The notes: generated by a model not told the origin, from the letters alone. A stretch of DNA of 64,000 nucleotides from Opitutia bacterium (GCA_003142615.1 PLMW01000055.1:44646-108645), one strand, 5' to 3'. Counted from the first letter of the stretch, positions 34,893-44,525 are shown. Numbers and translations: made by a program.

Positions 34893-36116
34893 TTATGATG
34901 TTGCCGGAGTCTGCGACTGCCGACCGGCGAGGAGGACCGTTACCGCCAGCGGATAGAGCAATGATGTGCAGATGAAGATTGGCTTGAAGCCGTAGGCGTC
35001 CACCACTGGACCGGTGCTAAGGTTGGCTATCGTGCCCGCGATGCCGCCGACGGTGCCGGAGAGACCGACCATTGTCGCGATGACCGACGACGGGAATTGG
35101 TCGCCGATGTCGGCCAGGAAATTGTTGATCCATAGGCCGTGCGCCGCCATCAGTACCGCCATCAGCCCGATTGCCCAGCCGGCCGAGGGCGCGACGACCA
35201 CAAGGCCCGAGACCGGCGTCACCAACGCGGCAATCACCAGCAGCCACGCGCGCGTCCTGCGGGACGAACGGCCGCGGCGCACCAGCAGGTCGGAGAACTG
35301 GCCGCTGGCTATGGAGCTGATGCCGAACGCGAGGAACGGGATCCACGTGTACTGACCGATCTCCTTCAAGGAGAAGCCGCGCTCGTCCGAAAGATACTTG
35401 GGTATCCAGAACATGTAGAAGTAAAACACGGGATCGAAGCAGAACCGCGCCGCCAGAATCCGCCAAACGCGCGAGTCGCCCAACAGTTGGCGCCAAGGCA
35501 CATGGTGGGTCGCGACCACCGGACTCGACCTCCGCTGCAACGAGACGGAATCTCGCCCGGAGGTTGCGATCCACCACGCCAGTACCCACGCGAAGCCGAT
35601 CAGCCCTGTTGCGAAAAACGCCCCCCGCCAGCCAAACCGCAGCGCCGTCCACACCGTCAAGGGGGGCGCCAGCACCGCGCCAAAGGCCGCGCCGCCGTTG
35701 GCGATGCCGATGGCCACCGTGCGTTTCACGGGCGGGAACCACTCACATGCGCCCTTGGTGGACGCGGGAAAACAACTACCTTCGCCGAAACCCAAAAACA
35801 GTCGCGCCACAATCAGACCAAACGCGCTCGCAACGAACCCGTGTGCCCCGCTCGCGACCGACCACACGGCGATACTGAGCGCTAGGCCCCAACGCGTGCC
35901 GACCTTGTCCACCAGCCAACCGCCTGCGGTAAACATGACCATGTAACTGAACGTGAACGCCGACACCACGTGCGAATAATCGGCGTTGTTCATCCCAAGT
36001 TCCATCATCAGGCTCGGAGCGAGAACCGAGAGGACTTGGCGGTCGAGAAAGCTAAGCCCGGTGGCAATGAACATCAGCCAGCACAACGTCCATGCGTTTC
36101 TGGGGCAGCTGTTCAT
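34893..36116 (-). CDS. MFS transporter, ACS family (hexuronate/aldonate type)
   Basis: 407 residues with twelve membrane segments in two halves. The family motifs 'GLSFLDRQVLSVLAPSLMMELG', shortened to its core FLDRQVLSVLAP, and 'GWLVDKVGTRWGL' (motif A), 'GFGEGSCFPASTKGACEWFP' in part and a second motif A in 'GQFSDLLVRRG' indicate the anion:cation symporter branch that imports hexuronates, galactonate or tartrate. This agrees with the nearby aldonate dehydratase and IclR regulator. The start at 36116 begins at the first membrane segment; the upstream extension is non-conserved. IS relics lie directly after the stop. Confidence 0.87.
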   Translation of the reverse strand: MNSCPRNAWTLCWLMFIATGLSFLDRQVLSVLAPSLMMELGMNNADYSHVVSAFTFSYMVMFTAGGWLVDKVGTRWGLALSIAVWSVASGAHGFVASAFGLIVARLFLGFGEGSCFPASTKGACEWFPPVKRTVAIGIANGGAAFGAVLAPPLTVWTALRFGWRGAFFATGLIGFAWVLAWWIATSGRDSVSLQRRSSPVVATHHVPWRQLLGDSRVWRILAARFCFDPVFYFYMFWIPKYLSDERGFSLKEIGQYTWIPFLAFGISSIASGQFSDLLVRRGRSSRRTRAWLLVIAALVTPVSGLVVVAPSAGWAIGLMAVLMAAHGLWINNFLADIGDQFPSSVIATMVGLSGTVGGIAGTIANLSTGPVVDAYGFKPIFICTSLLYPLAVTVLLAGRQSQTPATS

Positions 36117-36252
36117 ATCATCTTTGGAGGTCAGGCACTTTGTCTTGGTATTTGCTAACCGGCATTGCGAGGTATTCCGTGAATTTGTTCGCCGGTCCTG
36201 AATCCCATGATGGTGGTATTGCTGGAAATGTGGCCACCACTGACAAAGCTGC

Positions 36253-36372
36253 AAGCGCCGCGTTTTTTAACCAATGACCTCAGGAGCGGAATATTCACGC
36301 TACAATGATGGCTGCTGCTGCTGGGTGGTGGTTTTGGGGGTCTTTTGGTTTTCGCCTCGGCGTCGCGCTGTC
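36253..36372 (+). repeat. Dispersed repeat E, copy 2
   Basis: This repeats the order of blocks at 14785-14872 in the same direction, with an insertion GGAGCGGAATATTCA next to the TGACCTCA block. The surrounding 36117-36441 holds no gene. Confidence 0.6.
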
Positions 36373-36441
36373 TTAATGCACCACGTCGCCGGACACGCCA
36401 TCACCGACGTGCATATATCTGCTCACTCGCGTTTCTCCAGT

Positions 36442-37917
36442 CTAACGATCGTCCAACGCGAGCGGCCCTAGGTACATCAGGTACACGTTGCGCGTATCGC
36501 CGACATATCCATCGAACACTATATAGCGCCCAGATGCATCCCAAGCCGGATGGGCGTCAACGCGAAGCTCCTCTTTTCCCTTCCAATTTCCTAAGTAAAT
36601 ATTAGCGATTGTTGTCTCTCGTTTTGTGCGTAAATCCAATAGCCGCAACGGCGCAGTGTCATCGCCTTTGGCGAACGGCTCCCACGTGTACGCATCTGTA
36701 ATCACGAAGGGGTAATGGGGATTGACCGACGGGTGTCCGGATCCTTTAGGGTATATTATTTCAAGCTCAGACCCATCGGCCCGAAATCGGACAAGTTCCA
36801 GGCCTGGGGTGCCGTCCGCTTCCAAATTCATAGTCAGATGCTCCCCGTCCGGCGCCCAGTTGACGTGGTGTCCACCTTTCCTCCACTGTTCTGCAGTGAC
36901 CGCGGTGCGTATTTCTGACCCATCGGGACGCATAGTGATAACAGTCCGGAAGCGCTTTCCCCCCGTAAGCGGCGTCCACTGTAATGTCGTCAACAATCGC
37001 GTTCCTTGCGGATTCCACTTAACTGCAAAACAATAGTATTCAAACCTAGTAGGCTCTGCGATTCGAATGGAGGGCACCGATGTATCGTAAATCTCGCGTA
37101 TTGATACAAGCATCCGCGAGTGCCCGGTTGCGGTGTCCGTAAGGTAAATGCCGTCGTCCTCTACTGGCCCAATATTGCGCCGCACATATGCCTCTGGCAC
37201 CGCCACACCGTAGCCCTTCTGCACAAATAGCATAGTCTTTTTCTGATTGTCTGACGCTAATGTACTTCCGTCAGGCGACACCATGAACACGGTGCCACCG
37301 AGTCGCCGCCGCTCTCCAGTGAAAGGATCGAGCTTGATAGCAAAGCAGGACCAATCCACAGGGTCCACGTCGTTGAAATACAGCTCATGATCGGAGCGGC
37401 CCCACTGGACGTTTGCCCCCAGCTGATGCCCCCATCCACGTGACTTTCCGATTACTCGCTCTTCACCTTTTTGCAGGTCTACCAATAAGACCTCCGCAGC
37501 ATCTCCCGGCAAGGCCATTTTGTCTTCATATGGCACCCTTAACAGCGCCACATAGCGCCCAGATGGACTAATGGGTGAAGTATCAAAGTAACGATGCAAC
37601 ACGCCATGATCGGCAATCTTTACTATTTTCACGCCCTCGGCCGACGAAGCAAAGATCGGAAACAGATTCATGAACACGGTAATCGGGGCGCTCTTCTCTT
37701 GCGCCGACGCGCAACTTACAACAATACTATTGCACACCAACATTAATCCCGTAGCCACTCTAGACAACCGCCCGAACCATATTCTCGACGGCGTCGCCAG
37801 CGAATAAAGATAAAATAGGTATGCTTCCTGGGTGCGTCCCCCGAATATAGCTTTCCATTCCATTATTCTATTATATTTATCTCTTCTGAAGCTATTGTTA
37901 TCGGCACGTCGCTTCAA
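36442..37917 (-). CDS. TolB/PD40-type beta-propeller protein with N-terminal signal/anchor
   Basis: 491 residues. A hydrophobic segment at ~55-75 ('VATGLMLVCNSIVVS') is a signal or anchor. The rest has propeller blades of the TolB/PD40 kind: 'SPISPSGRYVALLRV', 'GTVFMVSPDGSTLASDN', 'HHVNWAPDGEHLTMN', 'AHPAWDASGRYIVFDG'. The layout resembles oligogalacturonate lyases (PL22), but their catalytic residues were not identified. The TTG start at 37917 overlaps the TonB receptor stop as TTGA and has GGAG eight bases upstream; ATG 37863 is the alternative. Coupling to the receptor suggests a role in handling the imported or bound oligosaccharide. The base use is AT-rich for this window. Confidence 0.7.
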   Translation of the reverse strand: MKRRADNNSFRRDKYNRIMEWKAIFGGRTQEAYLFYLYSLATPSRIWFGRLSRVATGLMLVCNSIVVSCASAQEKSAPITVFMNLFPIFASSAEGVKIVKIADHGVLHRYFDTSPISPSGRYVALLRVPYEDKMALPGDAAEVLLVDLQKGEERVIGKSRGWGHQLGANVQWGRSDHELYFNDVDPVDWSCFAIKLDPFTGERRRLGGTVFMVSPDGSTLASDNQKKTMLFVQKGYGVAVPEAYVRRNIGPVEDDGIYLTDTATGHSRMLVSIREIYDTSVPSIRIAEPTRFEYYCFAVKWNPQGTRLLTTLQWTPLTGGKRFRTVITMRPDGSEIRTAVTAEQWRKGGHHVNWAPDGEHLTMNLEADGTPGLELVRFRADGSELEIIYPKGSGHPSVNPHYPFVITDAYTWEPFAKGDDTAPLRLLDLRTKRETTIANIYLGNWKGKEELRVDAHPAWDASGRYIVFDGYVGDTRNVYLMYLGPLALDDR

Positions 37918-40295
37918 TATGACAACTCCATCCTAACCTTCCAAGTTCGCTCTCGACCCCATGTATAGTTGTGGTCTCCATAAACCTTGTCAAAAAGGTT
38001 GTCTACATTGGCTTTAATTGTTACATTTCTGCTCTTCCACTTTGTAGTGTAGCTAGCATAGGCTTTCCAGATTGTAAATGCGTCCGACTTCCAATTGCGA
38101 TTCGCATAGGAATCGCTTATAGTTGTCGCAGATTCGTAGTTAGCCCCTCCACCTAAGGTGAACCCCTTGACCAGGCCATGCATAAATGTGTAGGTTACCC
38201 AACCGTTCATCTGCTGGCGCGGTGCTCCCGGAAGGTGATACCCGGTGGTTCGAGGGTCCGCAGCATTGGACACAACTCTTCCGTCTAAAAACGTTGCGTT
38301 CGCTACAATGTTCCAAGAGGGTGTTGGCACATAAAACAACTCCAGTTCCACGCCCTTGGACCTCTCTAACCCGGATAAGTGAACCTCGGATGTTGCTGAT
38401 GCGAGATCAAATGTAGTCCGTGGGATACCTTGTCGTTCGGCCCAAAAGTAAGTAAGCGATCCATTGACCTTATCGTGAAAGAGGCTCTCCTTAAAACCTA
38501 TATCATAGCCCTTTCCAGTTTGCGGGCCTACTGGAACGTTGTTTTGGTCTGTTGTGTTATTCGGAAGAAATGATGTGCTGTAACTCGCATAAGTGTTAAG
38601 CCCGGGTGCGATCTGGTATACTGCACCACCCTCGTACGTTGTATGCTTTGTATTGAAATCGGCGCGTGAGACAAAGATTTTACGGAAATTGGGTTGATAG
38701 GTTACCACATCAAATTTATTTTCTTCGTAGCGCAGGCCTGCAAGTAGGTGCAGCCGGCCGTTCATGCCTTCGGCGAGCATGTTGGCATAGTAGGCATCTA
38801 CTTTCGCGGTCGTAGTGGAAGGTGAGCCGAGGTAAGTGCGAAGGAAATTGCCTGTTGAGTTCTGAAACGCGCTCATAGGCGAAAGACGGTACATGTCATC
38901 TGTCGGTGTGCCCAGCAGTTCACTGTTAGCCGGCAGCTGTGCCTGTGTGATGCCATTCAACTGGAGCATTAAAGCAAATTCGGCGGGATAAATTTGATCA
39001 ATAGGAATTACTTTCCCGGAATTTAGGGGTGTTTCGATTTGAAGGCGATCGTATACGTAGCGGCCGCTCTCTTGTCCGAGCAACATCTTTATCTTAGTCG
39101 GCTGGTGCCCTAGATCGAACAGGAATTCGTTGTGCATTTCCTGGTCATTGTTGTATAAATTGTTGTAACGTTCGCGGGTGGAAACAGTCCCGGTCTTTGA
39201 GGTGGGTAGAAAATTTAGCACATCTGCGATACGATTTTGGGCGACCCGGGACGTCAACGCCAGCTGGGCGGCGAATCGATATGTAATGGCGTCGGATATC
39301 TTGATATTCAAGTCGCCTCCGTAAGTGTTGATTTTATAGTGATTATAGCCGTAGGGGCCTTCAAGATTGATCTTGCGGCCAAACGCTTCTATTGGATATT
39401 TACCCTTTGACTCAGCATCGATATTGGCAGCCGGTGTACCGTCCGGCGCAGGATAGATATTGCCCAGGCCCAGATCTGCGGCGTGAAACTGACGTTGGTG
39501 CTTGTTGGTGTTCCGTTTGAAGTAATCATATCGTAGATTTAAGATGACTCTGTCGTTGACCCTCCAAGTAATGGCTGGGTGGAGAACAAAGTCTTCTTGG
39601 AAGCTCCAGTCCTGGAGCATTTCATTGTAGTGATATTGACCAACCAGCCTGTATGCAATGCTCTGACTAAGAGGTCCGCCGACATCAATGTTTAGGTCGT
39701 GCTCTTGATAACTACCGTAACCCGTACTAATCGTGCCATGCTCCTTATCGAAGAAGGGGTGCTTAGTGACGACGTTGATTACGCCCCCTGGGTTGCCTTG
39801 CCCATATAACACGGCCTCGGGTCCTTTGGCAATTTCGATACGGTCGACTGTTGCTGCAGACACGAAAGAGCTGCCACCCATGAAGCCATCCCGTCTTACT
39901 AGACTAGCCCCGGGACTAATATTCGGCAGTAACCATCCGCGGATGTTATAATTCGCGCCGCCACCAACCGCTTCTTGGTCACCGGCTGCTACAAACTTAA
40001 CATCCGTTGCGAATCTTAGTGCGTCTTCGAGGTTTATTGCTCCAATGTCGTTGATGAATTTATCCGTGATAATTTGAATTGAAACCGGCACATTAATTAT
40101 CTCGGAGTTGAATCGCGTACCAGAAACCGAGTTGGTAGCATAATAGCCCTTTGTGGATGCAGTTACTTCAAATGGAGAGAGATGAACTACCTCCTCAGCT
40201 TGAGCATTTGTTCCAGTTTGGGCCAAGAGCGTGTTGCCACACGAAACAAACGTGGCAAGGCTGGCGAGTGAGAAGAGTCGGAGCATGGCGTTCAT
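37914..40295 (-). CDS. TonB-dependent outer-membrane receptor
   Basis: 793 residues. A signal peptide ends near 'LLAQ'; the mature N-terminus 'VVHLSPFEVTAS' is a TonB-box-like start common in Opitutaceae receptors. The plug domain follows ('SVSIQIITDKFI'-like segment, 'YNIRGW', 'VDRIEIAKGPEAVLYGQGNPGGVINVVTK'), then a 22-strand barrel ending in 'WKVRMELSY' with the C-terminal aromatic residue for barrel assembly. No CarboxypepD-like or STN extension is seen, and the plug resembles siderophore-type receptors, but the setting favours oligosaccharide uptake. It is divergent from the isomerase gene, with a shared regulatory region. AT-richer than the flanking chromosome. Confidence 0.92.
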   Translation of the reverse strand: MNAMLRLFSLASLATFVSCGNTLLAQTGTNAQAEEVVHLSPFEVTASTKGYYATNSVSGTRFNSEIINVPVSIQIITDKFINDIGAINLEDALRFATDVKFVAAGDQEAVGGGANYNIRGWLLPNISPGASLVRRDGFMGGSSFVSAATVDRIEIAKGPEAVLYGQGNPGGVINVVTKHPFFDKEHGTISTGYGSYQEHDLNIDVGGPLSQSIAYRLVGQYHYNEMLQDWSFQEDFVLHPAITWRVNDRVILNLRYDYFKRNTNKHQRQFHAADLGLGNIYPAPDGTPAANIDAESKGKYPIEAFGRKINLEGPYGYNHYKINTYGGDLNIKISDAITYRFAAQLALTSRVAQNRIADVLNFLPTSKTGTVSTRERYNNLYNNDQEMHNEFLFDLGHQPTKIKMLLGQESGRYVYDRLQIETPLNSGKVIPIDQIYPAEFALMLQLNGITQAQLPANSELLGTPTDDMYRLSPMSAFQNSTGNFLRTYLGSPSTTTAKVDAYYANMLAEGMNGRLHLLAGLRYEENKFDVVTYQPNFRKIFVSRADFNTKHTTYEGGAVYQIAPGLNTYASYSTSFLPNNTTDQNNVPVGPQTGKGYDIGFKESLFHDKVNGSLTYFWAERQGIPRTTFDLASATSEVHLSGLERSKGVELELFYVPTPSWNIVANATFLDGRVVSNAADPRTTGYHLPGAPRQQMNGWVTYTFMHGLVKGFTLGGGANYESATTISDSYANRNWKSDAFTIWKAYASYTTKWKSRNVTIKANVDNLFDKVYGDHNYTWGRERTWKVRMELSY

Positions 40296-40384
40296 AAGGT
40301 GTAAGGTAGGGGTTGATTGGTTACGGCGCAGATTAGGAGCCAATTCTAGGGTTAATCGTGTTCAGTGCTATAGAACACAGATAT

Positions 40385-40412
40385 TGAAAAACGAACAGTG
40401 TTGTAATGTCAA
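40385..40412 (-). promoter_or_regulatory. Promoter for the TonB receptor gene with related operator
   Basis: On the minus strand TTGACATTACAACA (from 40412) leads to CTGTTCG. The palindrome-like GAACAGTGTTG at 40393-40403 resembles the operator of the other three sites, though less exactly. Confidence 0.45.
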
Positions 40413-40426
40413 CACCTAAAATAACG

Positions 40427-40456
40427 TTGACATTCCATAGCGTGGAACATTGTTAA
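40427..40456 (+). promoter_or_regulatory. Promoter with operator TGGAACATTGTT before the isomerase gene
   Basis: TTGACA at 40427-40432, then TTCCATAGCG and TGGAACATTGTTAA at 40443-40456. Spacing from TTGACA to the operator equals that in the copies at 14948 and 32943. Confidence 0.6.
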
Positions 40457-40809
40457 TCGTTACAACCTCGATTAACCTAACGAAAACTCATGACATGCTC
40501 GAGAAGAACTTCGCTGGGTGCATGCCGAAACAGAGCGATATCGCCTTGGCTTGGCTGCAATCTGCCGTGGGAGCGTACCGATCCGATTAAAGGAATTCGG
40601 TTGCTCTTGCATTCCTCCATTGGAGTTTGGCCCGATAAATTTGATGAGATGATGGCTGCGCTCACGCAGGTTCGGGAAGCCAAGACGTTCCGCACCAGTA
40701 TCGATGCACTCGTCGATCTTCGGTTTTCGTCCAGCACGGCGCAATCGGTGGCTCTGCCTGCTGTCGCAGCCAGTTGAGCAATTCTAACAATACTAGGACC
40801 CCTGCATTC

Positions 40810-42297
40810 ATGCGTAAACAGAACTGTTGCATGCACACTGCGTCTCCACAGCAAGTCACCCGTCTCCGGCCATTGCGGGCCCGTGCCGGGTTTCTCGGCG
40901 TTGGCCATCATGTGTACTGGCCACAATTCCCCGGTCTCCTCGACGAGATGCACCGTAAGTTAAACTACGTGAAAGGCCGGATTGAGTCCAACGGCATCGA
41001 GGTCGTTGAGTTCGGCATGCTCGATACCGCCCAACGTGCGTACGACACCGTGCCAAAAATCAGGGCCGCCGACATCGACATCCTATTCGTTGACATGGTG
41101 ACCTACAGCACGTCTTCCACCTTTGGAGTCCTCTGCCGCGAAATCCACGTCCCCATCGTGTTGGTCGCGATCCAGCCGTGTGCTTCAATGGACTATGAAA
41201 ACGGCACAACCTTCACGCAGCTCGTCAATGATGATTTTTGCTCCGTGCCGGAATTCACGGGGGTTGCGGTCCGCTTTGGCCGCCGCGCACCGCCTGTTAT
41301 CCTCGGTCACGAGCAGAATGATCCAATCGTTGAGCAGGAGCTCACGAAATGGTGCCAGATTGCCAAGGTGCTCCACGACCTGCGTTGCTCCCGCATCGGC
41401 TTAATGGGTCATGTACTCGAGTCGATGCTCGATATGCATACCGATCCGACAGCCATCAGCGCCGCTTTCGGGCCGCACGTGGTGATGGTCGAACCCGACG
41501 ATATTTTGAAACACTACCGCACCACCGATCAGGCGGCCGTCAGCCAATGGAAACAGCGCATCCTCGAATTCTTCGACACGCCGGACCCGAGGACCGATCC
41601 GTTGACCGAGAAGCTCACCGCGCAGGATTTGGAAGCTGCCGCCCGCGCCGCAGGCGCGCTCGAGGGCCTCATCGCCGAAAAGAAAATCGACGGCCTGGCC
41701 TATTACTACGAAGGCGAGCCAGGCACCGAACTGCGCACACTTGTAACGAACTTCATCGCTGGTAATTCAGTGCTCACCAGCGCGGGCTTTCCAATGTGCG
41801 GCGAATTCGACCTCAAGAACTGCATCGCTATGCTGATCATGGACAGGCTAGATTGCGGTGGCAGCTTTGCCGAGTTCCATCCGGTGGACTTCTCTCGCGA
41901 CAGCGTGCTCTTGGGGCATGATGGTCCGCACCACATCAACATCGCCGCGACAAAGCCCGTCATTCGCAGCTTGAAGAAATACCATGGAAAGCCCGGTTCC
42001 GGCGCTAGTGTCGAGTTCCAGATCAAGGAAGGTCCGATCACGATGCTCAGCATTGGCCAAACCGCCGACGGGAAGTTCAAATTCGTCATCGCCGAGGGCG
42101 AATCGGCTAGTCGCCCTATTCCGGCCACAGGCAACTCCAATACTCACGGTATCTTCAAACCCGACGTGCGCACTTTCCTCAAGCGGTGGGTAGCCGAAGG
42201 CCCGACTCATCATTTCGCCCTTGGTGTCGGGCACCATGCAACCGAGCTCGTGGAGATAGCCAAGATTCTGAATCTAGACCAGGTGCAAGTCGCCTGA
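40810..42297 (+). CDS. L-arabinose/L-fucose isomerase-like protein
   Basis: 495 residues, the usual size of AraA. The N-terminal Rossmann-like half contains 'GFLGVGHHVYWPQFPGL' and 'LDTAQRAYDTVPKI'. The C-terminal half has the metal-site region 'GEFDLKNCIAMLIMDRL' and ends with 'HHFALGVGHHATELVEIAKIL', as in arabinose isomerases. Such enzymes convert an aldose to the ketose with Mn. The neighbouring rhamnose mutarotase and an operator shared with other catabolic genes suggest L-rhamnose, L-arabinose or a related deoxy sugar as substrate. ATG 40810 has AGGA eleven bases upstream; the frame is open to TTG 40774. Confidence 0.82.
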   Translation: MRKQNCCMHTASPQQVTRLRPLRARAGFLGVGHHVYWPQFPGLLDEMHRKLNYVKGRIESNGIEVVEFGMLDTAQRAYDTVPKIRAADIDILFVDMVTYSTSSTFGVLCREIHVPIVLVAIQPCASMDYENGTTFTQLVNDDFCSVPEFTGVAVRFGRRAPPVILGHEQNDPIVEQELTKWCQIAKVLHDLRCSRIGLMGHVLESMLDMHTDPTAISAAFGPHVVMVEPDDILKHYRTTDQAAVSQWKQRILEFFDTPDPRTDPLTEKLTAQDLEAAARAAGALEGLIAEKKIDGLAYYYEGEPGTELRTLVTNFIAGNSVLTSAGFPMCGEFDLKNCIAMLIMDRLDCGGSFAEFHPVDFSRDSVLLGHDGPHHINIAATKPVIRSLKKYHGKPGSGASVEFQIKEGPITMLSIGQTADGKFKFVIAEGESASRPIPATGNSNTHGIFKPDVRTFLKRWVAEGPTHHFALGVGHHATELVEIAKILNLDQVQVA

Positions 42298-42369
42298 TTT
42301 CAGTGGTTCTCCGCGGGCGCGCATCATGAAAGCTAACCACACCTTCGAGATCCAAATGTTTGCGTTCCA

Positions 42370-42726
42370 ATGCTGCAGCCCAAAAGGCACACCTTGACTA
42401 CCCAAACGCAGCACATCCGCCTTGCCTTCGTGATGGGCCTAAAGCCTGGCCAAGCCGAGGAATATGCCAGACGACACAAACAAATTTGGCCTGAACTCGC
42501 CACCGTGCTCAAAGCTCACGGTGCGCACAACTACTCGATCTTCTATTCTCCGACCACGCGATCTCTTTTTGCTTACGTTGAGATCGAGGACAAAGCTCGT
42601 TGGAAAGCAATTAGCCAAACAGTAATTTCCAAGCGCTGGCGGAAGTATATGAGCGAGATTATCTTTTCGAACCCGGATCACAGCCCAATTACCTTCAACA
42701 TGATCGAAATGCTCCACCTCGATTAA
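42370..42726 (+). CDS. rhaM: L-rhamnose mutarotase
   Basis: 118 residues of the RhaM family, which interconverts alpha- and beta-rhamnopyranose so that the isomerase can use both. The signature runs 'RLAFVMGLKPGQAEEYARRH', with 'IWPELATVLKAHGAHNYSIF' next, and 'MSEIIFSNPDHSP' near the end. The family is usually about 104 residues. A TTG at 42394 with AAAGG six bases before it would give that length, so the true start may be there. It lies 72 bp after the isomerase gene on the same strand. Confidence 0.88.
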   Translation: MLQPKRHTLTTQTQHIRLAFVMGLKPGQAEEYARRHKQIWPELATVLKAHGAHNYSIFYSPTTRSLFAYVEIEDKARWKAISQTVISKRWRKYMSEIIFSNPDHSPITFNMIEMLHLD

Positions 42727-43135
42727 TGTGTTTATCCTGAGTCTTGTTACTGTTTTCTGCAATGGGTGGAGTGCTTAAAACGTAATATCTCGGACTGTTG
42801 TGTCGTGTTGCCCTGTCATCTTGAAAACCGCGGCGCCCATTTGTTGATCGGCTAAGCCATGCCAGAATGCGGCCTTGGTTTGATCAATCAAAGTCATGCA
42901 CTCGGTTCACTCCTAAAGAAGCCTGTTTCTCATTCTGTTCAAATATTTAACCCATGATTCACATGCATTACGAAGTGATTTCAGTGAACGCGGTAGATCC
43001 GGAAGGGTTTTTACCAGAATGTCAAAAGGATCGTCGTAGTCATGTTTTAGAACATCTAACCATTTATAGCTAAAATATATCCGTAGTAGTTATTGTTACT
43101 ACAGCTATCTATTTAATCGTGTTAAAAACAGGGTC
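42727..43135. other. AT-rich intergenic region, no gene seen
   Basis: Base composition falls sharply here towards the transaldolase gene. A small hairpin, GTAGTA/TACTAC near 43083-43102, lies in the likely leader. No reading frame or known RNA was recognised. It may hold the left junction of the imported block. Confidence 0.4.
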
Positions 43136-44515
43136 ATGATGTACAAATCCATTTTAGATCATGAAAAAGCAGAATACACTTATTATTCTACTTTCAAAAG
43201 TCTTTTATCCTCCGGAGGAGTAGCTAATATAGCTATCATTCAAGGAGAAGAGACCTATGTCGAACGGTTTCTCGCCAAGGCTGTAAATCTTACCGATTAT
43301 AGAGAAATAAGCTCTATAGTCCGGCATATAGGAGTAACAAAGGGCTTCAAGGAAGTCATAGACTATTTTAAGATTCCCGCAGGCCAGACTCCTGCTGGCT
43401 TCCGGCTTGAGTTTATCTTTACCGGTGATCAGACGCTGAAGGCAGATCTGGTCAGGGATATATCCTATGACAAGAACGGGGTAAAAAGACCGACCAAGAT
43501 ACTGTTCTCCGCAGACAGCGCCAATCCATACGAGGTAGCACCCATCAGGAACATGATCGCCAACCTGACCTGCAACCCGAGTATAATTTATGACCTGTTC
43601 ATTAATAATCTTAAAGCCAACGTAGGCCAGAAGTTCAAAAACAGGGACGAAGTCATAGGAGAGCTCGGGAGGATATTAGGACCGGGCTGTGATATCAGTG
43701 TGGAATTAAACAACCCCTTTGCACCGGAAGAGGAGCTGCTGGAAGAGGCGTACAAATTCCAGGAAATGCTTTCCAAATACCGAGTGGTCATAAAAGTGCC
43801 GCATACCGGACCTGTCAACAAGGACAATGTAAATGAATTATTGATGGGAGATAAAAAGTTGCAAAGACGGTATGATGAAGGGAAAACGGAAGACTATCTG
43901 CGTGGACACAACCTTGCATTAATGCTTTACGAGCATGGGTTCAGGGTGAACTTCACGCTGATGTTCGAGCCGTATCAGACAGCCATGGCTCTCCAAGCGC
44001 GACCCTACTTTATCAACAGCTTCATCCGCCATCGTCATATAATGAGCGGAGATATAAGGAACCTGCTGGCTTCGTGTGGAAAGACGAGAGACAGTGTATA
44101 CTTGAAGCAGCTGCGGACCTATATGATAGAAAAGGATATCCTAGCGCCCAAAGATGCGGACCTGGATCTGAGCAAGGGCCGGGAGCTTGGGGAATGGATG
44201 CTGAAATACCGGAGGCTGGAAACAGCGGAAGGGTTTGATGGGCTTGACGGGGTCCGTCATAACCTGAGAGTATTGAGACAATCCCACCTGAAAGAATCCA
44301 GGCTAATCATCTGCAGTATGGAGGGGAACAACTACGCAGATATAGACCGAATGCTGATGGAAGACGAATTCAGGGACATGCAGGACCGGGTGGTCATCAC
44401 GGCAGAACCGGATTACCTGGCCAGATTTACCTCCACACCCCAAGTGGTCTCATACCAGAGAAGATTCATGAATGCAGCCCAGGGGCAAAAGCCGGATCCT
44501 GTCCTGCGCAGATAA
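43136..44515 (+). CDS. Transaldolase-family protein
   Basis: 459 residues, longer than classical transaldolase (about 320). The Schiff-base lysine is probably Lys220 in 'VVIKVPHTGPVN'. The barrel continues with 'HGFRVNFTLMFEPYQTAMALQARPYF' in pieces and 'INSFIRHRHI'. The family transfers or splits three-carbon dihydroxyacetone units of phosphosugars. The gene is AT-rich and uses ATA, AGA and AGG codons freely, unlike the host, pointing to a Firmicutes-type donor. It is followed by a sugar kinase after 10 bp and an aldolase after that. The natural substrate is not known. Confidence 0.83.
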   Translation: MMYKSILDHEKAEYTYYSTFKSLLSSGGVANIAIIQGEETYVERFLAKAVNLTDYREISSIVRHIGVTKGFKEVIDYFKIPAGQTPAGFRLEFIFTGDQTLKADLVRDISYDKNGVKRPTKILFSADSANPYEVAPIRNMIANLTCNPSIIYDLFINNLKANVGQKFKNRDEVIGELGRILGPGCDISVELNNPFAPEEELLEEAYKFQEMLSKYRVVIKVPHTGPVNKDNVNELLMGDKKLQRRYDEGKTEDYLRGHNLALMLYEHGFRVNFTLMFEPYQTAMALQARPYFINSFIRHRHIMSGDIRNLLASCGKTRDSVYLKQLRTYMIEKDILAPKDADLDLSKGRELGEWMLKYRRLETAEGFDGLDGVRHNLRVLRQSHLKESRLIICSMEGNNYADIDRMLMEDEFRDMQDRVVITAEPDYLARFTSTPQVVSYQRRFMNAAQGQKPDPVLRR

Positions 44516-44525
44516 GGATAATCCG

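Larger units (their letters stand above)
40296..40809. other. Divergent regulatory region between TonB receptor and isomerase genes
   Basis: Two facing promoter elements occupy 40,375-40,456. Downstream of them, 40,490-40,777 has an open frame containing 'WPDKFDEMMAALTQVREAKTF', but it has no recognised family and an unconvincing start. It may be a relic. Confidence 0.5.

Noticed and set aside
40490..40777. Small plus-strand gene between the TonB receptor and isomerase genes
   Set aside because: No family, no good start, and the region carries promoters; kept only as a possible relic.
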